The notes: generated by a model not told the origin, from the letters alone. 64,000 nt of DNA from Actinomycetes bacterium (GCA_021798985.1 JAJZBI010000009.1:9832-73831); one strand, 5' to 3'. Counted from the first letter of the stretch, positions 39,758 through 48,406 are shown. A program made the numbers and translations.

Positions 39758-40456
39758 TCAGTCCGCGAAGGGCACGGCGAGCGGCACCGTCGGCAGGTCG
39801 CCGGCGGCCTCGCGGTCGACGAGCAGCAAGCGCTCGGGCGCCTTGACGTGCGCGGCCGGCAGGTCGGCGCCCTCGTGCAGCGCGACGAGGACGTCGTGCT
39901 TGGCGGCGCCGAACGCAGTCATGACGACGAGGGCGCCCCGCGAGATCGCGCCATAGGTCAAGGTGAGGCGCGGGTGGGCGTTGTTGCCGCTCGGGTCCTC
40001 GTTGCGGGCGACGAGGACCTCGGCTGGCGCCTCGAGCGCGGGCGAGTGGGCGAACAGCGAGGCCGTGTGGCCGTCGGGGCCGAGGCCGAGCTGGATGAGC
40101 TCGAAGGCGCCGCCGGCCGCCGCGATCTCGGCGGCGTAGGCCTCGGGGCCTGTGGTGCACGACATCGGGTGGAAGCCGAAGAGGCGCAGGCGCGTCTCGG
40201 CGAGCGCCTCGGCGAGCGAGCGGGCGTTGGAGTCGGGGTGATCCGGCGGGACGCAGCGCTCGTCGACGAGGAAGAAGTCGACGCGGGACCAGTCGAACTC
40301 GGTGGCGACCAGGGCCTCCAAACAGGCGCGGCCCGCGCTGCCGCCGGAGAAGGCGAGGCGGAACCGGGGGGTGCGCTGGCGGCGGAGGGCCGCGTGGGCG
40401 AGCGCGGCGAAGGCGCTCGGCACGTCCTCGACGAGGCTGAGCGGCGGGAGGCTCAC
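39758..40456 (-). CDS. pgl: 6-phosphogluconolactonase
   Basis: Pgl hydrolyses 6-phosphogluconolactone in the oxidative pentose phosphate pathway. The 232-residue protein has the family motifs FRLAFSGGSAGRACLEAL, FFLVDERCVPPDHPDSN and LGLGPDGHTASLFAHSP. GTG 40456 overlaps the zwf stop (GTGA), so it is coupled to zwf. The very long open frame upstream of this start is antisense noise within zwf. Confidence 0.92.
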   Translation of the reverse strand: MSLPPLSLVEDVPSAFAALAHAALRRQRTPRFRLAFSGGSAGRACLEALVATEFDWSRVDFFLVDERCVPPDHPDSNARSLAEALAETRLRLFGFHPMSCTTGPEAYAAEIAAAGGAFELIQLGLGPDGHTASLFAHSPALEAPAEVLVARNEDPSGNNAHPRLTLTYGAISRGALVVMTAFGAAKHDVLVALHEGADLPAAHVKAPERLLLVDREAAGDLPTVPLAVPFAD

Positions 40457-42006
40457 GGGTTGCGCCACTGGCGGTTGGAGCTCTCGATGAGACGGTCGGC
40501 CTCGATCGGGCCCCAGGTGCCGACGGGGTAGCGGGCGAGGGGCGGCTCCCCCTCGGCGAAGGCGTCTTGGATCGGGGCGACGATCTGCCAGGCCTGCTCG
40601 ACCTCGTCGGTGCGGATGAACAGCATCGGGTCGCCGGTCATCGCGTCGAGCAGCAGCCGCTCGTAGGCCTCGGCCGTGCCGCCGGGGAAGGCCTGGCTGT
40701 AGGAGAAGTCCATCGAGACGGTGCGCACCGTGAAGCTCGGCCCGGGCACCTTGGCGCCAAAGCACAGGCTGATGCCCTCGTCGGGCTGGATCCGCAGCAC
40801 CAGCGCGTCGGTCGACAGGTCGCGGGTCAGCTGGCCGGCGAAGGGGAGGTGCGGGGGGCGCTGGAAGACCATGACCACCTGGGTCTCGCGGCGCACGAGC
40901 CGCTTGCCGGTGCGCACGAAGATCGGCACGCCGGCCCAGCGCCAATTGTCGACGGCGAGCTGCATCGCCACGTAGGTCTCGGTCAGCGAGGCGGGATCGA
41001 CGCCCTCCTCCTCGCGATATCCCGGCAGCTCGTTGCCCTTGACCTTGCCGCGCACGTATTGGGCGCGCACGACGCGGTCCACCTCTTGATCCGAGCCGGG
41101 GATCACGACCGAGCGCAGCACCTTCACCTTCTCGTCGCGAATGGAGTTGCCCTCCATGGTCGCCGGCGGCTCCATCAAAGTGAGCGCCAAGACCTGCATG
41201 ACGTGGTTCTGCACGATGTCGCGCAGCGCCCCGGCGTGCTCGTAGAAGTTGCCGCGGTGCTCGACCCCGAGCTCTTCGGCCACGGTGACCTGGACGTGGT
41301 CGACGTATCGGCGGTTCCAGATCGGCTCGAAGATGGCGTTGGCGAAGCGCAGCGCCAAGACGTTCTGGACGGTCTCTTTGCCCATGTAGTGGTCGATGCG
41401 GAAGATCTGCTCCTCGTGGAAGCACTCGTGCAGCTCCCGGTCGAGCTGCTGGGCGCTTTGGAGGTCGACGCCGAAGGGCTTCTCGACGACAAGGCGAGCG
41501 AAGCTGCCGCCCGGCCCCGGCTCGTTCGCCTTGAACGCCGCGAGGCCCCGGGCGACCGTGCCGAACAAGTCGGGATTGGTGGCGAGGTAGTACACGCGGT
41601 TGCCCGCCGTGCCGCAGTTCACGTCGAGGTCGGCGAGCACCGAGGCGAGCTGCTCGAAGGTCGCGGGGTCGCCGTAGTCCCCGGCCACGTAGCGGAAGCG
41701 CCCGGCCAGCTGGTCCCAGCGCGGGTTGTCCTCGGCGCCCTCGACGCCCCGGCAGAGCTGTCGGAAGCCATCGTCGCCCATGACGCTGCGCGCGACGCCG
41801 ACGACGCTGAAGCCCTCGGGGAGGTTGCCAAGACGTGCCTGGCGGGCGAGGGCGGGCAGCAGCTTGCGGGAGGCGAGATCGCCAGAGGCGCCGAAGATGA
41901 CGAGCGCCAGCGGATCGGGTCGGCGCTGGGGGGTGTTGGGCACCTCGTCCGCCGCCCGGTCCAGGGCGTCTTGCAGCGCGTCGTCGAGGGGGGGAGCGAG
42001 GCTCAC
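40453..42006 (-). CDS. zwf: Glucose-6-phosphate 1-dehydrogenase
   Basis: Zwf oxidises glucose-6-phosphate, reducing NAD(P). The 517-residue protein shows the nucleotide motif LVIFGASGDLASRKLLPAL, the active-site stretch FRIDHYMGKETVQN, and the conserved LVVEKPFGVDLQSA. The C-terminal segment PVGTWGPIEADRLI is typical. GTG 42006 overlaps gnd (GTGA) and the stop overlaps pgl. The opcA gene that normally follows zwf in actinobacteria is absent here, so redox regulation may differ or opcA lies elsewhere. Confidence 0.95.
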   Translation of the reverse strand: MSLAPPLDDALQDALDRAADEVPNTPQRRPDPLALVIFGASGDLASRKLLPALARQARLGNLPEGFSVVGVARSVMGDDGFRQLCRGVEGAEDNPRWDQLAGRFRYVAGDYGDPATFEQLASVLADLDVNCGTAGNRVYYLATNPDLFGTVARGLAAFKANEPGPGGSFARLVVEKPFGVDLQSAQQLDRELHECFHEEQIFRIDHYMGKETVQNVLALRFANAIFEPIWNRRYVDHVQVTVAEELGVEHRGNFYEHAGALRDIVQNHVMQVLALTLMEPPATMEGNSIRDEKVKVLRSVVIPGSDQEVDRVVRAQYVRGKVKGNELPGYREEEGVDPASLTETYVAMQLAVDNWRWAGVPIFVRTGKRLVRRETQVVMVFQRPPHLPFAGQLTRDLSTDALVLRIQPDEGISLCFGAKVPGPSFTVRTVSMDFSYSQAFPGGTAEAYERLLLDAMTGDPMLFIRTDEVEQAWQIVAPIQDAFAEGEPPLARYPVGTWGPIEADRLIESSNRQWRNP

Positions 42007-42923
42007 TTGGCGCCTTTCTCGGCCTGGGTCCGCTCGACAGCATGGCCGCCGAACTGGTTGCGCAGCGCCGCCAGGATGCGGTTGGCGAAGTCGCCGTTGT
42101 TGCGGGACGCGAAGCGCCGGTAGAGGGATTCGGTCATCACCGGTGCGGGGACGCCCCGCTCGACCGCCTCTTGGATGGTCCAGCGTCCCTCGCCCGAGTC
42201 CTCGACCCATGGCTCGATCGTCTCGAAGCCCGAGTCCGGCCGGAGCGCGAGCTCGGCGAGCTCGAGCAGCCACGACCGCACGACCGAGCCGTAGCGCCAG
42301 ATCGCGGCGATCTGGTGCAGGTCGAGGTCGAATTCCTTGGCGGCGCCCATCAGCTCGAAGCCCTCGGCATAGGCCTGCATGAGGCCATACTCGATGCCGT
42401 TGTGCACCATCTTCACGAAGTGCCCGGCACCGACCGGACCGACGTGCGCGTAGCCACCCTCGGGGGCGAGGTCGACGAGCACCGGCTCGACCTTGTCGAC
42501 CGCCTCCTTGTCGCCGCCGACCATCAAGCAGTAGCCGTTCTCCAGCCCCCAGACCCCTCCGGAGGTGCCCGCGTCCACGAACTGGACGCCCTTGCGGCCG
42601 AGCGCTTCGGCGTAGGGGACCGCCGTCTTGTAGTTGGAGTTGCCGCCGTCGATCACGACGTCGCCGGTCGAGAGCAGCTCGCCGAGGGCGGCGATGGTCT
42701 GGTCGGTCGGGTCCCCGGCGGGCACCATCACCCAGATCGCGCGGGGGGCGTCGAGCGCGGCGACGAGCGCTTCGAGGCTGGCGGCCGTGCGGGCGCCCTG
42801 GTCCGCCACCTGCTTGCGCGCCGCCTCGCCGAGGTCGAAGCCGACGACGTCGTGGCCGCGCCGCAGCAGGCGGAGGGTCATGTTGGCGCCCATCCGTCCC
42901 AGTCCCACCATGCCGAGCTGCAT
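42003..42923 (-). CDS. gnd: 6-phosphogluconate dehydrogenase, short (decarboxylating GndA-type)
   Basis: The 306-residue protein is of the short class of 6-phosphogluconate dehydrogenases, about two-thirds of the Escherichia coli enzyme. It has QLGMVGLGRMGANMTLRLL (dinucleotide fold), DGGNSNYKTAVPYAEAL, the GTSGGVWGLENGYCLMVGG substrate motif and the KMVHNGIEYGLMQAYAEG catalytic Lys-Asn region. ATG 42923 has GGAGGAG 5-7 nt upstream. A longer start at 42998 is rejected. The short class is often NAD-linked, by family knowledge. It is coupled to zwf. Confidence 0.92.
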   Translation of the reverse strand: MQLGMVGLGRMGANMTLRLLRRGHDVVGFDLGEAARKQVADQGARTAASLEALVAALDAPRAIWVMVPAGDPTDQTIAALGELLSTGDVVIDGGNSNYKTAVPYAEALGRKGVQFVDAGTSGGVWGLENGYCLMVGGDKEAVDKVEPVLVDLAPEGGYAHVGPVGAGHFVKMVHNGIEYGLMQAYAEGFELMGAAKEFDLDLHQIAAIWRYGSVVRSWLLELAELALRPDSGFETIEPWVEDSGEGRWTIQEAVERGVPAPVMTESLYRRFASRNNGDFANRILAALRNQFGGHAVERTQAEKGAK

Positions 42924-42959
42924 CGCGCTCCTCCTGTGTTTTCTTCGAGGCTGACTCTT

Positions 42960-42984
42960 CCTCGAGGAGCGCTGCTCCTCGAGG
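42960..42984 (-). terminator. Perfect 11-bp inverted repeat between pgi and gnd
   Basis: CCTCGAGGAGC, loop of 3, GCTCCTCGAGG. It starts 37 nt upstream of gnd and ~90 nt after pgi. It may end or attenuate the tal-pgi transcript, protect the gnd mRNA 5' end, or be a protein site. No T-tract follows. Confidence 0.45.
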
Positions 42985-43074
42985 CGTCCGTGATCCAACG
43001 GCGCGGCGTGCCGCGCGCGGCCAACCGGCCCGCCGGGGGACCCTAGCGGCCGGGGGGTCCCGCCGGCCGGTCGG

Positions 43075-44466
43075 TCAGATCGCCGAGATGAGCTCGCCGA
43101 GGTCGTCGAGCGCGACGCGCAGCACGCGCCGACCGTGGGACTCGAGGCTCTGGTGGTCGCCGATCGCCTGCGCGGCGATCAAGGTGTTGAAGTCATAGGG
43201 CTTGTCAGGGATGGCGACCGACGGGCGCGCGCTGCGCTCGACGATCTGCAGCGCGACGACTGAATTGGGCCCGCCCTTGTGCAGCTGGCCGGTCGAGTGC
43301 AAGAAGCGGGGGCCGTACCCGGCGGTCACCGCCATGCCCCCGTGCGCGTCGCGTACGGCCGTGCGCAGCCGCTCGAGCTGGTCCTCGCTGCCGTAGGGAA
43401 GGTAGGCCTGGATGCTGACATAATCGCCCGGCTTCACCTGCTCTTCGAGCCACGGGCGGACCGCCTCGGGCGCGACCGACGCCAGCGAGGGGAGCGGCAG
43501 GTCCTCGAGCACCTTGTTGGTATTCGCCTTGGACTCAGCGACATTGGGCTCGTCGAAGGGATCGATGCCGAGCCCGTGCCCGGCGGCCGCCGTGGCGAGC
43601 TCGAAGCGGTAGAAGACCGCGCCGAGCTCGTGGGCGCTCGACAGCTCGACGGGGATTACGTGGCGGTCCTCGCCGCGTTCGTCGTCACTCGTCGGCACCG
43701 GCACGCAGCCCCGGTCGCGCTTTCCGGTCGACTCGGCGACCAGCTGCTCAAGCCACAGGCCGAGCGAGCGCTGGGCTGCGGGGACCACGAAGGTCGCCTT
43801 GTCCTGGCCGGCCTTGGCCGCCTCGGCCATCGCGAGGCCGATCTGGACCGCCTCGGGGCCGTTGACCTCAAGCGCCCGGCCGCAAAGCTCTTCGAGGTCG
43901 TAGCCGGCGAGCGCGGCGGGGACGAGGCCGAAGTACGAGAGCACCGAGTAGCGCCCGCCGATGTCGGCCGGGTTGGTGAAGAGCCGGTAGACGCCGAGCT
44001 CGGCGGCCTCGCCGGCGAGCGGGGTGCCAGGGTCGGTGATGACGGCGTAGCGCTTGGGGTCCTTCAGGCGGGCCCGCGCGGCCGCGAAGAGCACGTTCGG
44101 CTCGAGGGTCGTGCCGGACTTGGAGGAAACGAGGACGAAGGCGTCCTCGATCGGCGCGGCGGCGACCGTGGTCGGATCGGTCGTGTCGCACACGACGATG
44201 CGCCGGCCGCGCTGGCCGAACGCGTCGCGGATCTGGGCGAGGACCTCGGGGCCGAGCGACGAGCCGCCCATGCCGAGCAGGACGACGGTGTCCTGGTCGA
44301 CGTTGCGCGCCCAGCTCGCCAGCTCTTTGGCCTGGCGTTCCATCTCCCGGGGCACCTCGAGCCAGCCGAGGCGGTTGGCCGAGACGTTGTGCTCGGGCCA
44401 CAGCGTGGCGTCGCGGGCGACCAGGCGGCGGTAGAGGTCCTCGGGCTCGAGGACGGCGGCCGGCAT
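43075..44466 (-). CDS. pgi: Glucose-6-phosphate isomerase
   Basis: The 463-residue protein interconverts glucose-6-phosphate and fructose-6-phosphate. The SIS-type fold shows VVLLGMGGSSLGPEVLAQ and VLVSSKSGTTLEPNVLFAA, with later LHKGGPNSVVALQIV. It belongs to the Pgi type found fused to transaldolase in other bacteria. Here ATG 44466 overlaps the tal stop (TGATG), so the two are separate but tightly coupled. A GTG codon just upstream at 44469 is possible but unnecessary. Confidence 0.93.
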   Translation of the reverse strand: MPAAVLEPEDLYRRLVARDATLWPEHNVSANRLGWLEVPREMERQAKELASWARNVDQDTVVLLGMGGSSLGPEVLAQIRDAFGQRGRRIVVCDTTDPTTVAAAPIEDAFVLVSSKSGTTLEPNVLFAAARARLKDPKRYAVITDPGTPLAGEAAELGVYRLFTNPADIGGRYSVLSYFGLVPAALAGYDLEELCGRALEVNGPEAVQIGLAMAEAAKAGQDKATFVVPAAQRSLGLWLEQLVAESTGKRDRGCVPVPTSDDERGEDRHVIPVELSSAHELGAVFYRFELATAAAGHGLGIDPFDEPNVAESKANTNKVLEDLPLPSLASVAPEAVRPWLEEQVKPGDYVSIQAYLPYGSEDQLERLRTAVRDAHGGMAVTAGYGPRFLHSTGQLHKGGPNSVVALQIVERSARPSVAIPDKPYDFNTLIAAQAIGDHQSLESHGRRVLRVALDDLGELISAI

Positions 44467-45590
44467 CACTTGGCCGACAGCGCGTCAGCCTTCTGGCTGA
44501 GGCGGTCGATGAGGTCGTCGAAGGACTTGGTGAAGGCGGCGATCCCCTCGACCTCGAGGGTGTGGGTGACGTCGTCCAGGTCGACGCCGACCTCGGCGAG
44601 GCCGGCGAGGTCGGCTCGGGCCTGCTCGACGCCGGTGTCGACCGTGCGGGCGAGCGTGCCGTGGTCCAAGAAGCCATCGACGGTGGCGCCCGGCATGGTG
44701 TTCACCGTGTCGGGGCCGATGAGGCCGTCGACGTAGAGCAGGTCGGGGTAGGCCGGGTTCTTCGTCGAGGTCGACGCCCACAGCGGTCGCTGCACCTTGG
44801 CGCCCTTGGCGGCCAGCGCCGCGAAGCGCGGCGAGCCGAAGCGCTCGCCGAACAGGGCGTAGGCGAGCTTGGCGTTGGCGACGGCCGCCTTGCCGCGCAG
44901 CTCGGCGGCCCGCTTGGCGCCGGCCCCGCCCTCGGCGAGCACGGCCTCGAGGCGCCGGTCGACCTCGGTGTCGACCCGGCTGACGAAAAAGGAGGCGACC
45001 GAGGCGACCCGGCTCGGATCCCCGCCAGCGGCGACCAGGCGCTCCAGCCCCTTCAGGTACGCCTCGATTACCGCGCCGTAGCGCTCAAGGGAGAAGATCA
45101 AGGTGACATTGACGTTCTTGCCGGCGGCGATGGTGTCCTCGATCGCCGGGATCCCCTCGCGCGAGGCGGGGATCTTCACGAACAAGTTGGGCTTGTCGAT
45201 CCGCTCGTGCAGGTCCTTGGCCGCCGCGGCGGTGCCGGCGCTGTCGTGGGCGAGGGACGGGGCGACCTCGAGCGAGACGAAGCCGTCGGCGCCCCCCGAC
45301 TCGTCGTACATCGGCCGGAACAGGTCGAGCGCGCCGTTGATGTCGGCGATGACCATGTCCCAGTAGGCGTCGTCGATTGAGGCGCCGGCCTTGATCAGCG
45401 AGGAGAACTGCTCGTCGTAGTCGCTGCCCTCAGAGATCGCCTTCGCCATGATCGTGGGGTTCGATGTCACCCCCCGGATGCCAAGGTCAATCAGGCGCTG
45501 CAGGCCCCCGGCGACGACGTAGCTGCGCTTCAAGTCGTCGATCCAGGGGCTCTGGCCCTGCTGCTCGTAGAGATCGTGCAGACGCGTCAC
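44466..45590 (-). CDS. tal: Transaldolase
   Basis: Tal exchanges three-carbon units in the non-oxidative pentose phosphate pathway. The 374-residue protein carries GVTSNPTIMAKAI, the Schiff-base K139 in NLFVKIPASREG, and VASVASFFVSRVDTEVD. The C-terminal QRPLWASTSTKNPAYPDLLY is a family signature. GTG 45590 has AGAGGAG 6 nt upstream; an extension to 45629 is rejected. It is the first gene of the tal-pgi-gnd-zwf-pgl-LOG group. Confidence 0.94.
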   Translation of the reverse strand: MTRLHDLYEQQGQSPWIDDLKRSYVVAGGLQRLIDLGIRGVTSNPTIMAKAISEGSDYDEQFSSLIKAGASIDDAYWDMVIADINGALDLFRPMYDESGGADGFVSLEVAPSLAHDSAGTAAAAKDLHERIDKPNLFVKIPASREGIPAIEDTIAAGKNVNVTLIFSLERYGAVIEAYLKGLERLVAAGGDPSRVASVASFFVSRVDTEVDRRLEAVLAEGGAGAKRAAELRGKAAVANAKLAYALFGERFGSPRFAALAAKGAKVQRPLWASTSTKNPAYPDLLYVDGLIGPDTVNTMPGATVDGFLDHGTLARTVDTGVEQARADLAGLAEVGVDLDDVTHTLEVEGIAAFTKSFDDLIDRLSQKADALSAK

Positions 45591-45659
45591 GGGCCGCTCC
45601 TCTTGGTCGCCAGATCCGCGCCGCGCCATTCACCAACCGACGCGTCGCGCTTTCATGCG

Positions 45660-45665
45660 ATCCTA
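45660..45665 (-). promoter_or_regulatory. Candidate -10 element for the tal-pgi operon
   Basis: TAGGAT on the minus strand, ~70 nt upstream of the tal GTG. No clear -35. A leader with a Shine-Dalgarno sequence follows. Confidence 0.35.
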
Positions 45666-45701
45666 GGGGCGCGACCAGGGGGACCGGCCAGTCGGGAGGG
45701 C

Positions 45702-46493
45702 TCAGGCGCCGGTCCTGGGGCTCTTTGGCGCCGCGGCACCGCTCGCCGCACCCGCAAAGGCGGCCGAGGGCTTGAACTTCGGCTCGCTCAGGCGGACCGT
45801 CGCGCCGTGCAGCCGGGCCAGGCCGTTGATGATCCACCAGCCCGGGTCGAGCTCGCCCTTGACGTGGGCGAGGCGGGCAGCGGTCGGGGCGGCGTGGTGG
45901 TTGTTGTGCAGCCCCTCGCCGGCAGTGAGGAAGGCGAGCCACTGGTTGTTCCGGGCGGTGTTCTCGTAGCGCTGGCGCCCGAGGGTGTGGCCGATGGCGT
46001 TGATCGCCCCGTTCAGCATCAGGTAGCTGACGGTGTGGACCGCCGCCGCGATCAGCCCGTACTCCCAGCCAAGAGAGATGCACAACAACACGATGCCGAT
46101 GCCGAGCCCGATGAACGCGTGGTCGAACAGCGCGCGGTCCAAGCGGTCTGGCGGCAGGTCCTTCGCGTAGCGCTGGACGGTCTCGCCGTCGCGTGCGCAG
46201 CGGCGGTACAGGGCGGCGTTCGCGAGCTGGACCTTCCAAAACCCCAGCAGCAGGGGGGAGTGCGGATCGCCCTCGACGTCGGTGAAGGCGTGGTGGCGTC
46301 GGTGGACGGCCGCCCACTGACGGGGCCGGATGCCCGTCGACATCCAGATGAAGAAGCGAAAGGCGAACTGGACCGGCCGGGAGTAGGTCACCGCTCGGTG
46401 CGCGACGCCACGGTGTAAATAGAGCGTCGTGCAAAAGAGCGCCGCCTGGCTCACGGCAAGGCCGACGAGGATGGCGACCACGAGCTGAGGCAC
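45702..46493 (-). CDS. Acyl-CoA/acyl-lipid fatty acid desaturase
   Basis: The 263-residue membrane di-iron enzyme introduces a double bond into acyl chains, tuning membrane fluidity. The three histidine boxes are present: HRGVAH (H27-H32), HRRHH and HNNHH. Membrane segments flank them. The C-terminal ~30 residues are Ala/Pro-rich. The start is GTG 46493, fixed by a TAACGT hexamer 6 nt upstream. It diverges from the small membrane-protein genes at 46577. Confidence 0.88.
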   Translation of the reverse strand: MPQLVVAILVGLAVSQAALFCTTLYLHRGVAHRAVTYSRPVQFAFRFFIWMSTGIRPRQWAAVHRRHHAFTDVEGDPHSPLLLGFWKVQLANAALYRRCARDGETVQRYAKDLPPDRLDRALFDHAFIGLGIGIVLLCISLGWEYGLIAAAVHTVSYLMLNGAINAIGHTLGRQRYENTARNNQWLAFLTAGEGLHNNHHAAPTAARLAHVKGELDPGWWIINGLARLHGATVRLSEPKFKPSAAFAGAASGAAAPKSPRTGA

Positions 46494-46499
46494 GGGCGA

Positions 46500-46505
46500 A
46501 CGTTA
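46500..46505 (-). promoter_or_regulatory. -10 element of a leaderless promoter for the desaturase
   Basis: TAACGT on the minus strand, 6 nt, then GTG 46493. Confidence 0.6.
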
Positions 46506-46564
46506 GCAGCGAGGCCCCCAAGTGTCGGCCATCGTGCCCGGCCGGGCGCGCCGCGCGGGCCGAC

Positions 46565-46570
46565 TAGCCT
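46565..46570 (+). promoter_or_regulatory. -10 element of a leaderless promoter for the holin-like gene
   Basis: TAGCCT, 6 nt, then GTG 46577. Confidence 0.6.
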
Positions 46571-46576
46571 CTCGGC

Positions 46577-46930
46577 GTGGCTCGGACCAGGCAAGGTGGC
46601 TTCGCCAGTCGACTGTCATTTGGCGCGGAACGCGCCGAGCTGGTCGAGACGGCGCGGCTGGCGTGGCGCTACGTGCTGCAGGAGACGGTCGGCCCCCTGA
46701 AGGGCCTCGCCAAGCGCGCCGGCCTCGCGCTCGCCGGGGCCTTCGTGCTCGCCGTCGGCCTCGTCGTCGTCATGATCGGCGTGCTGCGGGTGATCCAAGG
46801 CGAGACCGGGGGCACCTTTTCGGGCAGCCTGACCTTCGTGCCCTACCTGCTCACGGCGATCGGGGCGCTCGTCGTCTTGGGCATTGCGGCGGCGATCGGG
46901 CTGGGCAAGAAGAAGGGCTCGAGCCGGTGA
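46577..46930 (+). CDS. Small membrane protein, actinobacterial Holin-X-like (phage holin family by name only)
   Basis: The 117-residue protein has a charged start and two hydrophobic segments (LALAGAFVLAVGLVVVMIG and VPYLLTAIGALVVLGIAAAIG) ending in a Lys-rich tail. This matches the small envelope proteins annotated as the putative actinobacterial Holin-X family. There is no sign of a prophage around it. The start is GTG 46577. Two further small genes follow on the same strand, so a small envelope operon leading into trmI is likely. Function unknown. Confidence 0.65.
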   Translation: MARTRQGGFASRLSFGAERAELVETARLAWRYVLQETVGPLKGLAKRAGLALAGAFVLAVGLVVVMIGVLRVIQGETGGTFSGSLTFVPYLLTAIGALVVLGIAAAIGLGKKKGSSR

Positions 46931-46976
46931 TCGCGCCGCGCCGAGCACCGTTGCAAGGTGATGAGAAGGGAGCACG

Positions 46977-47228
46977 ATGATCGGACTCCAGCTCGCCCAT
47001 CGGCTATCCGCGACGGCCGATTCCGGGGAGAAGATCTCGCTCGGCCAGATCGAGCAGCGCCTGCGCGCCGTGCGCTCGGAGGTGGCCGAGTCGGCCAAGG
47101 GCGCGGCCAGCCCAAGCGTCGTCGCGATCGCCGGGGCCGCCGGCGTGTGCGTCGTCTTACTGAGCTACCTGCTCGGGCGCCGCCGCGGCAAGCGTCGCGC
47201 CACCGTGCTCGAGATCCGCCGGGTCTGA
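46977..47228 (+). CDS. Small single-pass membrane protein (DUF3618-like)
   Basis: The 83-residue protein has an N-terminal amphipathic helix region (SLGQIEQRLRAVRSEVAESA), one membrane segment (VVAIAGAAGVCVVLLSYLLG) and a strongly basic tail (RRRGKRRA). The layout is like DUF3618/YqjD-type proteins that often accompany Holin-X proteins, but identity is uncertain. ATG 46977 has AGAAGGGAG upstream. It starts 47 nt after the Holin-X-like gene and ends 5 nt before the next. Confidence 0.6.
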   Translation: MIGLQLAHRLSATADSGEKISLGQIEQRLRAVRSEVAESAKGAASPSVVAIAGAAGVCVVLLSYLLGRRRGKRRATVLEIRRV

Positions 47229-47232
47229 GCCG

Positions 47233-47505
47233 ATGTTCGGCTTCCTCGACGCCGCCGCGATGCGCGCGATGCGGCGCTTTGTGCAGCGCACCATCGGCGG
47301 CGACCCGCGCTACGCGGTGCTCGCCCTGGCAGCCGTGCTCGTCCACCTCGCGCTGCGGCCCGAGAAGCCGAAGACCGCCCGGGAACAGCTGGCCCTCGGC
47401 GAGACGCTCGTCGTCCGGCACCTGCCACCACCCCCGACTCGGCGCCAGCGCCGCAAGCAGGCCCGCACCGAGGCCCGGGCGGACGCGGCCGCGACCAGCG
47501 AGTGA
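47233..47505 (+). CDS. Small hypothetical protein with one hydrophobic segment
   Basis: The 90-residue protein has a hydrophobic stretch (YAVLALAAVLVHLALRP) in the middle and a basic, Ala/Arg-rich C-terminus. I do not recognise a family. It is tightly placed, 4 nt after the previous gene, and its stop overlaps trmI (GTGA), so it is very likely translated. Its partner genes suggest a membrane-associated role. Confidence 0.55.
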   Translation: MFGFLDAAAMRAMRRFVQRTIGGDPRYAVLALAAVLVHLALRPEKPKTAREQLALGETLVVRHLPPPPTRRQRRKQARTEARADAAATSE

Positions 47506-48317
47506 GCGCACCAGCGGCGCCCCGCGGCGTCCTCGTGGCCGGCGAGCGGGTGCTGTTGATCGACCCGAAGGAGCGCCGCTACCTCGTCCGCCTGCAGCCC
47601 GGCGGCCGCTTCCAGACGCACTCGGGGATCATCGAACACGACGAGGTGATCGGGGGGCCGGCGGGCGGAGAGGTCGTCGCCCACCGCGGCGAGGGGGAGG
47701 GGCGCCGGTTCCTCGTCTTCCGGCCGACCCTCAGCGACCTGATCGTGAAGATGCCCCGTGGTGCCCAGGTGATCTACCCGAAGGACCTCGGGGCGATCCT
47801 GCTGGCGGCCGACCTGTTCCCCGGAGCACGGGTGCTCGAGGCCGGGGTCGGCTCCGGCGCCTTGTCGATGGCGGCGCTGCGGGCCGGCTGCGAGGTGTGC
47901 GGCTATGAGATCCGAGAGGACTTCGCCGAGCGCGCCCGGGCGAACGTCGCCGCGCTCTTGGGCGAGGACGCGCCCTATCGGGTCGAGTCCCGCGACGTCT
48001 ACGAAGGCATCGCCGAGGAGGGCTTCGATCGCATCCTGCTCGATCTGCCCGAGCCCTGGCGAGTCGTTCCGCACGCCGAGGACGTCCTCGTCCCCGGCGG
48101 GATCCTGCTCGCCTACCTGCCGACGATCAACCAGACGGCCGAGCTGCGCGCGGCGCTCGATCGCTCCAGCTTCGCGGCCGCCGAGACCGTCGAGGTGCTC
48201 CAGCGATCGTGGCACGTCGAGGGGCGCTCGGTCCGTCCCGACCACCGCATGGTCGCCCACACGGGCTTTCTCACCTCGGCGCGCCTCGTGCGGCGCAGCG
48301 CGGCCTCGCCGCGCTGA
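47502..48317 (+). CDS. trmI: tRNA (adenine-58-N1)-methyltransferase
   Basis: TrmI methylates A58 in the T-loop of tRNA using S-adenosylmethionine. The 271-residue protein has an N-terminal beta domain (VLLIDPKERRYLVRLQPGG), the conserved QVIYPKDLGAIL, the SAM loop VLEAGVGSGALSMAALRAG and the catalytic-site region ILLDLPEPWRVV. GTG 47502 overlaps the preceding small gene. In mycobacteria the homologue (Rv2118c) is also close to mpa and the proteasome genes. It converges with a ferredoxin gene. Confidence 0.92.
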   Translation: MSAPAAPRGVLVAGERVLLIDPKERRYLVRLQPGGRFQTHSGIIEHDEVIGGPAGGEVVAHRGEGEGRRFLVFRPTLSDLIVKMPRGAQVIYPKDLGAILLAADLFPGARVLEAGVGSGALSMAALRAGCEVCGYEIREDFAERARANVAALLGEDAPYRVESRDVYEGIAEEGFDRILLDLPEPWRVVPHAEDVLVPGGILLAYLPTINQTAELRAALDRSSFAAAETVEVLQRSWHVEGRSVRPDHRMVAHTGFLTSARLVRRSAASPR

Positions 48318-48406
48318 GCCCGCCGACCCCTCGGCGCTTCAGGCCGATCGGCGCGATCAGCTGAGCCGGCGAGGCCGGGGGCCGTGCGCGATCGGGGGTG
48401 TGCGGT

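Noticed and set aside
40457-42043. Long minus-strand frame running upstream of pgl
   Set aside because: It overlaps zwf in a different frame. The pgl family N-terminus and the GTGA overlap define the real start at 40456.
46577-47505. Prophage remnant because of a holin-like gene
   Set aside because: No integrase, capsid, lysin or attachment sites. The Holin-X name is applied to host envelope proteins in actinobacteria.
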